Of a stretch of DNA of 9,047 nucleotides, positions 1 through 5,509 are shown in pieces. Position 1 is the stretch's first letter. The number at the start of each line of letters is the position of its first letter. The notes under the pieces are model-generated. The model ran no database searches. It was not told the DNA's origin and saw only the letters and a program-made list of their open reading frames with translations. This DNA is from an uncultured Acidimicrobiaceae bacterium (GTDB lineage Bacteria > Actinomycetota > Acidimicrobiia > Acidimicrobiales > Ilumatobacteraceae). Location of the stretch: assembly GCA_903919215.1 (NCBI GenBank), contig CAIXHI010000219.1, forward strand, positions 1 through 9,047. Reading direction: 5' to 3'. The translations under genes were made by a program, and so were the position numbers.

Positions 1-1
1 C

Positions 2-3000
2 TACCAACCCCACGGCGTGACCCTGATCGCTTCGGTGCAGTATCTGCAGTTCTACGCCGACGATCCGGCCAACCCGCAGAGCTTCACCCACAAGGCTCAG
101 TACTACCAGGTGGTCCTCAACCTGTTGCCCGTGCCGCCGCCCACCGCGCCAATCGAAATCAGCGTCCAACCCGCACGCGCCCTGGTGGCGCCGGGCAAGG
201 ACACCACTGTCGACGTCGTGCTGACCTCGACCGGTCCTGACCAGAGTGCCACCGTCACGCTCGATCCGGCCCTGGCGAGCCGCGACGGGTTGTTCGAGGT
301 GGTGCCCACCGCTGGTGCCGGCGGACCGCACACGATCCCGGGCGGTGGCTCGAAGACGATCACCTTTGCCGTACACGCAGGGGCCAGCCTTGGCGTCGAC
401 GAGCTGTTCGCCACCGGCGAGGCGGTGGATGGAAATGGGCTCAGTTGGCCATTGTCCGCGACCGTCGGGATCGAGGTGGGTGTGCGAACGATCGAGGCCG
501 CGATCACCTTCGACCCGCCCGAGATCACGCTCGCCGAGGACGACGCCGGGCCAACTCCGGCGGATGTGACGATGCACGTGACCGTGAAGAACGTGTCGGC
601 CTCACCAATCACCCAGGTTGCGTTGCTGCTCGGCAAGCCGGGGTGGCAGAAGGTCAATCCCCACAGCACCTATGTGCCCGGCGACGTCGTCGCGCTGAAA
701 GACCCGGTGCTGAACGACGAGTACGCGCTCGTCGATCTCGATCCGGGAGCGTCGACGACGATCGATATCACGGTCACCGTGAAGGACGACGGCCACATCG
801 AGTGGGGCGGACTCGTGCGCTACACGAAGGACGCAGTCGAACAGGTCGATCAGGCCGACCCGGGCAAGCTCACCTCGATCCCGACGTACCTGATTCGCTT
901 CGAATTGAAGCCGTGGCCCGCCACCGGAGAAATCGTCGACGCCTCGATCGACGACCTGCCGGGTGGGTTGGAGCCGTGGAACACCAACCAGATCGTCAAG
1001 GCCGGCGAGAGCTTCGGGTTGCTGGGCGAGGTGCAGAACCGCACTACCGATCAGGTCGTCATGGCCGAACTGCCCACTATCGGGCTGCAGAACATCAACA
1101 GCGCCGTGTTCCGCGGCGCCGCCTCTGGCGACTCCCACGATGTGTACGCGGCGGGGCTTCCGTACCGCGCGACCCTCGACCCGGGGAGCACAGAGGTGGT
1201 CGGCAGCTTCCCGTCGACGGTCGAGAACGAGACGTTCGGCCCGGGCGAGACGTTCTCGTCGCGGCTGACGGTCGTCCCGAAAGTGGCCGCACCCAACCCC
1301 GACGACTCGTACCCCGACGCGCTCGTCGACAAGGTGCTGACAGTTGGCGCGCTCACTGCGTCGGCAGCGACGATGACGCCGCCGGTGCTGCCCGGTCCGG
1401 ACGTCACCGAGTCGTACCTCGGGCGGTTCGCCATCGGCTACACCGAGGGTGGCATCAAGTTCGTGAAGGGCACGGCGGACACGGTCGCGTGGGTGCTCTC
1501 CAAGATCCCTGAAATCCCGACGATGACCGAACAGGCGTCGATCGCGTTCGTGAACGTCGGCTCACGCCTTGTCAACGGGTTGGTGTCGGTTGGCACCGAG
1601 CTGTACCAGATGACGCTCGCGGAGCGAGCGGCGTTCGCGTACGGCCTTGCGCAGGATGCAATGAACTTCGTGCTGGTCAAGGCACCGAACGCCACGGGTG
1701 CGATGTTCGACGCGATCCTCACGTTCACTAACCAGGTCGTGGAGAAGCTCATCTCGGCGGCGCTCTACGACCCGGACCCGGGCGCGTTCTGGCAGGGCCT
1801 GGGCAGCTTCACCAGCCAGGCGATCGGCGAGATCAGCGTCGGGTGGCTCACCGACGCCGCGGTCGCGAAGGTGCTCGTCGGCCTGAAGGACGCGCGTGGG
1901 TTCATCAGAGCCGAGCAGTTCCTGACCGAGCAGTCCAAGGCCGTCGGGCTCAAGCTTGAGAAGGGTCTCGCCGGCATCTTGCCCGGCACGCTGATCACCG
2001 ACCGGATGCTCGCACTGGGCATGGGCATCACCCGGGCACAGAAGGATTACATGATTGCCGTGGCGCGCAAGTGGGGCGTCAACATCTACGCCCGATCGCG
2101 GGGCGCGCGCGCTATCGAACTGATCGAGCAGGGCTTGGCGACGGTGAAGCCGTACTTCATCAAGCCCAAGAGCGTGAACGACATCGACAAGATCTTCCTC
2201 GGATTCGAGAAGCTCGAGAGCGATGTCGTCGCCATGCGCCGACCGAACAGCTGGGAACAGGTGTCGGCGAAGATGGACTCCTTCGTCGATCCGGCGACAG
2301 GTGCCCCGCTGACCGCCGACCAGCGAAATCTCGTGGTCGACCGCTGGCAGAAGCGCAACAAGGAATGGTTCGGCGACAAGGGGACGCCAGGCCAGAACCC
2401 GGTCGCCAGCGACGCGAACTTCCTCCAGAGCGACCGCTACAAGTTGCAGCAGAAGAGCGGCAAGGTGCAGAACCTCACGCTCGAGACCGAGGGCAACCTG
2501 GAGGACGCGTACGAGGGTAAGGCGTTCCAGGTGAAGCCGACGAAGTTCCAGTTGGTGGCCAGTGCCGCCGATCCCGAGGCGCTCGTGCCGCAGTTGTTCG
2601 AGGGCACATGGAAATCGATCGTGGGCGACATCGACCTGGTCGCGATCACGCTCCCGAACGGTCGTGTGCCCGACGTCGAGACGTTGATCAAGATCTACAA
2701 AGACCTGCAACTCTCTCCGCTCGACATGCAGCACTCGGCGACGCTCACGTGGCTCAACCAAGGGGCCGCGACCTCGATGCTCAAGGACCACCTGGGCGCT
2801 GCCGCCGAGCCACTCATCGAGGCCAGTGTGAGTAGCCGCTTGCGGGCCGTCCTGTTCGATCCACAAATGAGCTTCGAGAACGGCGACTACTTCAAGAAGG
2901 GCGCGCAATTCGTCCACTTGGCCGGTGGCGAGATCAACGCCCCACGCGCCTGGGGTATCGGTGGTGCGATCACGGTGGTCGCCACCGACATCGCGCACAA

Positions 3001-4273
3001 GGACTACGCCCCGCCGTCGGTGTTCCCCGCCGATATGGGCCGCACTGCGCCGCCCACTCGCATCGGCCCGACCGGACCCGAGACGCTCGTCAACGGCGTG
3101 TGGGAGCCGTCGTCGGCTGCACCACCGCTCGCACTCCAGGCGACGGTCCGGTTCGCTCCGGAAGCGTTGAACCCGGCGGCGCGGTTGGTCGTCGGCGTGC
3201 AGACCGCAGTCACTGCCACCGTTCCTGCGGGCACCACCTCGCTCCCGATTCTCAGCCTGGCGCAGCTCTATCCGGCGGGCAGTGCCGGCCAGGGCTGGTT
3301 CCGGCCCGGTGACAAAGTGATCATTGACCCCGGTACCGAGTCGGCGTTCTCGACGACGCTCGTGTCGGTCGGTGATCAACTCGTGCTCGCCGAGCCGCTC
3401 CCCGCGGAGGTGCTCATGGGCACCATGGTCGCGATGGTTCCCGAGGTGGCCGCCTTCCCGCCGCCACCGAACTTGCCCAGTACCGGCGCCAACCTGTGGC
3501 CCGAGCTGGAGGTGTCCCTCGCGCTGGTCGTCCTCGGCCTTGTGCTGACGCTGATCGCTGGCGCCCGACGACGCCGACCATGCCGCGCCCGGCCGACGTC
3601 AGGGTTGGCCAGGGAGCAGCTGCAGGAACAGGCCTTCGGCGTCACTGCACAGCGTGTCGCCGTGCATGAGGCGGCCGCTGAGGTAGCGCTTGCGGCCCTC
3701 CTCGCGTTCGATCCGCGCCTCGATCACCAGATCGGTGTCCACCGGCGTGATCGATCGGTAGTTCACGTGCAAGTACGCCGTGCGTGCCACCTTCCGCCCG
3801 CCGAGATTGCACAGGTGGCCCAGCACCTCGTCGAACAGCAGCGGCAGCGCGCCGCCGTGCACCGCGCCGTTCCCGCCGAGGTAGTACTGCGTGAACCGCA
3901 CCCGCCCGACCAAGTAGTCGTCGCCAATCTCTGTGTAGATGGCGGGCGGCAGGAATGGGTGGCCGCGACCGGGCAGGTCGCGGCGTCGCCCAGGGATGAG
4001 GTCCAACTCGTTACACCGGTACGGGCGCAGGAGCTCGCTCAACTCGTCGACGTGCCGGCTCATCGCCTCGAGCACGTCCGCCGGTGGGTTGGTGCTGCCG
4101 ATCAGGTCTTGCAACTCGCGCACCGCTTCGATGTACGGCCCGAACTCGGCGCCACCGTCCCAGCTCAACGGCGGCCGGGCGTGCCAAGGATCGGGTGTCG
4201 ACGTGTCGGTCATCCGCCCACGTTGTCGCGTCGCGGGCCTCCCGGGCAACACGCGGGTTGGACGCGGCGCTGA
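2..4273 (+). CDS. Large LPXTG wall-anchored surface protein with ExoY-like region (5' partial)
   Basis: The reading frame is open to the left edge, so the GTG at 17 is probably internal; no signal peptide is visible because the true N-terminus lies outside the window. Numbering from that GTG, residues about 45-455 are beta-rich Ig-like or CARDB-like domains with phrases such as VTMHVTVKNVSASP and DPGASTTIDITVTV. Residues about 467-660 are mostly helical with hydrophobic patches. Residues 668-920 resemble ExoY/edema-factor cyclases (separate entry). Residues about 1060-1141 form a small beta domain (GDKVIIDPGTES, then LVLAEPLP). A sorting signal occupies 1153-1187. The protein is expected outside the cell, attached to the wall by sortase. 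The sequence after the arginine tail, about 230 codons to 4273, is antisense to the thioesterase and reads like a shadow frame, so the functional end is probably near 3580. The protein is certain as a gene; its biological role is inferred. Confidence 0.85.
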   Translation, partial: YQPHGVTLIASVQYLQFYADDPANPQSFTHKAQYYQVVLNLLPVPPPTAPIEISVQPARALVAPGKDTTVDVVLTSTGPDQSATVTLDPALASRDGLFEVVPTAGAGGPHTIPGGGSKTITFAVHAGASLGVDELFATGEAVDGNGLSWPLSATVGIEVGVRTIEAAITFDPPEITLAEDDAGPTPADVTMHVTVKNVSASPITQVALLLGKPGWQKVNPHSTYVPGDVVALKDPVLNDEYALVDLDPGASTTIDITVTVKDDGHIEWGGLVRYTKDAVEQVDQADPGKLTSIPTYLIRFELKPWPATGEIVDASIDDLPGGLEPWNTNQIVKAGESFGLLGEVQNRTTDQVVMAELPTIGLQNINSAVFRGAASGDSHDVYAAGLPYRATLDPGSTEVVGSFPSTVENETFGPGETFSSRLTVVPKVAAPNPDDSYPDALVDKVLTVGALTASAATMTPPVLPGPDVTESYLGRFAIGYTEGGIKFVKGTADTVAWVLSKIPEIPTMTEQASIAFVNVGSRLVNGLVSVGTELYQMTLAERAAFAYGLAQDAMNFVLVKAPNATGAMFDAILTFTNQVVEKLISAALYDPDPGAFWQGLGSFTSQAIGEISVGWLTDAAVAKVLVGLKDARGFIRAEQFLTEQSKAVGLKLEKGLAGILPGTLITDRMLALGMGITRAQKDYMIAVARKWGVNIYARSRGARAIELIEQGLATVKPYFIKPKSVNDIDKIFLGFEKLESDVVAMRRPNSWEQVSAKMDSFVDPATGAPLTADQRNLVVDRWQKRNKEWFGDKGTPGQNPVASDANFLQSDRYKLQQKSGKVQNLTLETEGNLEDAYEGKAFQVKPTKFQLVASAADPEALVPQLFEGTWKSIVGDIDLVAITLPNGRVPDVETLIKIYKDLQLSPLDMQHSATLTWLNQGAATSMLKDHLGAAAEPLIEASVSSRLRAVLFDPQMSFENGDYFKKGAQFVHLAGGEINAPRAWGIGGAITVVATDIAHKDYAPPSVFPADMGRTAPPTRIGPTGPETLVNGVWEPSSAAPPLALQATVRFAPEALNPAARLVVGVQTAVTATVPAGTTSLPILSLAQLYPAGSAGQGWFRPGDKVIIDPGTESAFSTTLVSVGDQLVLAEPLPAEVLMGTMVAMVPEVAAFPPPPNLPSTGANLWPELEVSLALVVLGLVLTLIAGARRRRPCRARPTSGLAREQLQEQAFGVTAQRVAVHEAAAEVALAALLAFDPRLDHQIGVHRRDRSVVHVQVRRACHLPPAEIAQVAQHLVEQQRQRAAVHRAVPAEVVLREPHPPDQVVVANLCVDGGRQEWVAATGQVAASPRDEVQLVTPVRAQELAQLVDVPAHRLEHVRRWVGAADQVLQLAHRFDVRPELGATVPAQRRPGVPRIGCRRVGHPPTLSRRGPPGQHAGWTRR
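2018..2776 (+). other. ExoY/edema-factor-like nucleotidyl cyclase region within the surface protein
   Basis: Residues 668-920 (numbered from GTG 17). AVARKWGVNIYARSRG followed by ELIEQG lines up without gaps with the ExoY stretch AVARQTN...IRPVER...LIEEG, as I recall that sequence; R693 falls on the arginine of FGIRP. K711, K716 and K718 have the same spacing as ExoY K81, K86 and K88 (TKGFSVKGKS against VKPYFIKPKS). GDIDLVAI, with D871 and D873, matches the metal-binding TADYDLFLV motif (D212, D214). H906 in MQHSATLTW may match the adenine-site histidine. The asparagine expected six residues after that histidine is absent (W912), and the stretch between DxD and His is about 33 residues instead of about 79. 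The family makes cAMP or other cyclic nucleotides and is usually host-activated. Activity here is inferred. Confidence 0.6.
3473..3577 (+). other. Cell-wall sorting signal (LPSTG, membrane span, Arg tail)
   Basis: LPSTG at residues 1153-1157 is followed by a short linker, a hydrophobic span of about 15 residues (LALVVLGLVLTLIAG, 1168-1182) and a tail beginning ARRRR. This is the canonical tripartite substrate for a class A-like sortase, which cleaves between Thr and Gly and links the protein to the cell wall. A proline-rich stretch (PPPPN) precedes it. Such signals normally lie at the extreme C-terminus, which is why the lack of a stop codon just after it stands out. Confidence 0.9.
3599..4213 (-). 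CDS. PaaI-like hotdog-fold acyl-CoA thioesterase
   Basis: A 204-residue protein read from the ATG at 4213. The central motif GGNGAVHGGALPLLFDE (113-129) is the hotdog thioesterase signature: H119-G120-G121 caps the long hotdog helix, and D128 or E129 is the likely catalytic acid. It is followed by beta strands typical of the fold (ARTAYLHVNYRSITPV, then LVIEARIEREEGRKRYLSGRL). The family hydrolyses acyl-CoA thioesters in the cytoplasm, usually as a dimer or tetramer; the substrate cannot be read from sequence. The N-terminal 90 residues are a helical extension beyond the minimal fold, as in THEM4-like and several actinobacterial members. An in-frame ATG at 4252 exists, but the MTDTSTPDPW start is preferred because the extra 13 residues are Arg-rich and no ribosome site precedes them. 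The gene converges on, and lies wholly antisense to, the unterminated tail of the surface-protein frame. Confidence 0.9.
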   Translation of the reverse strand: MTDTSTPDPWHARPPLSWDGGAEFGPYIEAVRELQDLIGSTNPPADVLEAMSRHVDELSELLRPYRCNELDLIPGRRRDLPGRGHPFLPPAIYTEIGDDYLVGRVRFTQYYLGGNGAVHGGALPLLFDEVLGHLCNLGGRKVARTAYLHVNYRSITPVDTDLVIEARIEREEGRKRYLSGRLMHGDTLCSDAEGLFLQLLPGQP

Positions 4274-4321
4274 CGTTGGTCACATCTGGAGCCGCCGCGT
4301 CGACATGCTGCCCGCCCCGCC

Positions 4322-4350
4322 CCACCTCCTCGCACGGGCGCGATTCGTGC
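4322..4350 (-). repeat. Degenerate inverted third copy of the repeat core
   Basis: GGGCGCGATTC at 4336-4346 is the exact reverse complement of the GAATCGCGCCC core found at 4404-4414 and 4445-4455. The flanking bases (CCTCCTCG on the left) also partly mirror the G-rich end of the tandem unit, with about nine of the fourteen neighbouring bases matching. It could pair with either direct copy to form a stem across roughly 60 to 100 bases, or it may be an eroded member of a dispersed repeat family. Confidence 0.6.
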
Positions 4351-4389
4351 ACCGGCTGGCTGGCTTGCGCGCCCGTGGGAGTTGGGTCG

Positions 4390-4471
4390 GACAGCAGCGA
4401 CATGAATCGCGCCCAACCGGGGAGGGGAGTGACAGCGGCGACATGAATCGCGCCCAACCGGGGAGGGGAGT
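4390..4471 (+). repeat. Direct tandem repeat, 2 x 41 bp
   Basis: Two adjacent 41-base units, 4390-4430 and 4431-4471, differ at one position (A at 4396, G at 4437). The unit contains the core GACATGAATCGCGCCCAACC followed by a G-rich GGGGAGGGGAGT. It lies 67 bases upstream of the hydrolase start. The near-identity points to a recent duplication or to maintenance as a regulatory or REP-like element. The unit length is not a multiple of three, so it does not look like a coding repeat. Confidence 0.95.
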
Positions 4472-4522
4472 GAGCGCGGGGTGGCATGCTGGGCGGCGCA
4501 GTGCTGAGGGTCGGCGCTGGCC

Positions 4523-4528
4523 AGGAGG
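4523..4528 (+). promoter_or_regulatory. Strong ribosome binding site deciding the hydrolase start
   Basis: A perfect AGGAGG ends nine bases before the ATG at 4538. The in-frame GTG at 4529 abuts the same site with no spacer and could not be served by it, so the ATG is chosen. Confidence 0.8.
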
Positions 4529-4537
4529 GTGACGACG

Positions 4538-5209
4538 ATGCGATTGCATGTGGTGCGTGCAGGGAACGGCTCGCCGCCGATCGTGTTCGTGCACGGCATG
4601 GGTCTGTCCGGCTCGTCGTGGCAGGGACTGATGGATCGCCTCGCCGCGAAGCACCAGGTGCTCGCGCTCGACCTGCTGGGGCACGGCAACTCTCCGGTCC
4701 CCGACGACCCGAACGAGTACACCCGCGACCGTGCGCTCGACGACATCGACCTGTTGTTCGCCCAGTTGGGCGAACCCGCCGTGTTGGTGGGTCACTCGTT
4801 GGGCGGCTACCTGGCGCTGGCGCACGCGGCCACCCGCCCCGGGGCAGCCAAGGGCGTCGTGGTGATCAACACCGGCCCTGGATTCCGCGACCCGGACAAG
4901 CGCGAGGCGTGGAACGAGCGATCACGCCGCAACAGCCACCGCTTCGCGGTGCCCGAGATCGCGACCAACCTGAACCTGCAGCACGACTCGGTGGTGATGG
5001 ACCACCTCGCCGAGATGCAGGTGCCGACACTGGTGCTGGTGGGCGACCAGGACCGACCGGAGTTTCTCGGCGCGGGACAGCACCTCGAGCGCAAGATGCC
5101 CCACGCGACGTTGGTAGTGCTGGAGGGCGGCGACCACCTGATGCACGAGTCGACCCATGTCGACCGGATCGCCGCGCTCATCGACGGCTTTGCTGCCGGC
5201 CTGGGCTGA
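4538..5209 (+). CDS. Alpha/beta-hydrolase fold protein
   Basis: A compact 223-residue alpha/beta hydrolase. The oxyanion-hole motif FVHGMG (17-22), the strand-turn LDLLGHGNS (44-52), the nucleophile elbow GHSLGG (85-90, S87), the acid in VGDQDRPEF (probably D172) and the histidine in EGGDHLMHE (H200) appear in the standard order, so the catalytic triad looks complete. The cap between the elbow and the acid is short, giving a smaller protein than the usual 260-300 residues. There is no signal peptide, so it should be cytoplasmic. The family covers esterases, lactonases, C-C hydrolases and haloperoxidase-like enzymes; the substrate cannot be assigned. It is preceded by AGGAGG and by the tandem repeat region, and it converges on the small minus-strand gene with only nine bases between stop codons. 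Apart from the divergent thioesterase it has no obvious pathway partner here. Confidence 0.92.
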   Translation: MRLHVVRAGNGSPPIVFVHGMGLSGSSWQGLMDRLAAKHQVLALDLLGHGNSPVPDDPNEYTRDRALDDIDLLFAQLGEPAVLVGHSLGGYLALAHAATRPGAAKGVVVINTGPGFRDPDKREAWNERSRRNSHRFAVPEIATNLNLQHDSVVMDHLAEMQVPTLVLVGDQDRPEFLGAGQHLERKMPHATLVVLEGGDHLMHESTHVDRIAALIDGFAAGLG

Positions 5210-5216
5210 GGGCCGG
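5196..5216. terminator. Possible bidirectional hairpin at convergent gene ends
   Basis: CCGGCC (5196-5201) and GGCCGG (5211-5216) form a perfect 6-bp stem around a 9-base loop that contains the hydrolase stop codon. It sits exactly at the junction of two converging genes. There is no T-tract on either side, so it is not a classical intrinsic terminator; GC-rich hairpins without U-tracts are discussed as terminators in actinobacteria, but function here is inferred. Confidence 0.35.
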
Positions 5217-5218
5217 GA

Positions 5219-5509
5219 TCAGTCGTCGGTGGCGAGCAGGTCGGCGCTGACGGCGAGGGCCAGCGCAACCGCCGCGGCGCGTTCGACCACTGCGTTGAAA
5301 TAGTGCCCAGCGGCGGTGCCGTTGCCGACGGGCGGATCGCCCAGTGAGCGCAGCAATGCGCCGACGTCGGTGGGCGCCGGGATCCGCTGCACTTCGGGCA
5401 GTTCGCCGCCAGCGCGCCACACGTCGATCGCGTGCGGCTTCTTGCCGTGCTGTTGCTGACGACGACGCTGGTTGCTGTTGCGCGACTTGCTCTGCTGTGG
5501 CTGGTTCAT
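5219..5509 (-). CDS. Small basic protein of unknown function, coupled to the SNF2 helicase
   Basis: I do not recognise this 96-residue protein. Its first 24 residues are a low-complexity, strongly basic tail rich in Gln, Asn, Arg and Lys (QRRRQQQHGKK), which looks disordered and could contact nucleic acid. The rest is a short mixed segment (IDVWRAGGELPEVQRIP) and an Ala-rich C-terminal helix (FNAVVERAAAVALALAVSAD), ending in acidic residues. The ATG overlaps the helicase stop codon as ATGA, a typical arrangement for translational coupling, with a weak GGGGTGA upstream inside the helicase gene. Many actinobacterial HelZ-like helicases have a SWIM zinc-finger gene next door; this protein shows no Cys/His cluster and is not such a protein. 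A role as a helicase accessory factor is inferred from context only. Confidence 0.75.
   Translation of the reverse strand: MNQPQQSKSRNSNQRRRQQQHGKKPHAIDVWRAGGELPEVQRIPAPTDVGALLRSLGDPPVGNGTAAGHYFNAVVERAAAVALALAVSADLLATDD

Larger units (their letters stand above)
4214..4537. other. Divergent intergenic region with repeats
   Basis: About 320 bases separate the diverging thioesterase and hydrolase genes, so both promoters should lie here. I could not pick convincing -35/-10 pairs in either direction. The region holds the 41-bp tandem repeat and its inverted partial copy (separate entries), and the Shine-Dalgarno AGGAGG at 4523-4528 in front of the hydrolase. The surface-protein frame ends inside it at 4273. 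No tRNA-like or structured RNA signature was recognised. Confidence 0.6.

Noticed and set aside
17..19. GTG at 17 as the true start of the surface protein
   Set aside because: The frame is open upstream to the window edge, the protein begins mid-domain, and no signal peptide or ribosome site is present, although the protein carries a wall anchor.
1562..3379. 605-codon minus-strand open frame
   Set aside because: It is antisense to the surface protein, is dominated by Arg, Glu and His shadow composition, and shows no recognisable motif. It is a product of high GC content.
4402..4532. Short upstream reading frames starting MNRAQPGRGV in each repeat copy, the second ending at 4532 just before the hydrolase start
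   Set aside because: They look like possible leader peptides, but the 41-bp unit shifts frame between copies, the spacing to a ribosome site is poor, and the shared start is explained by the DNA repeat.
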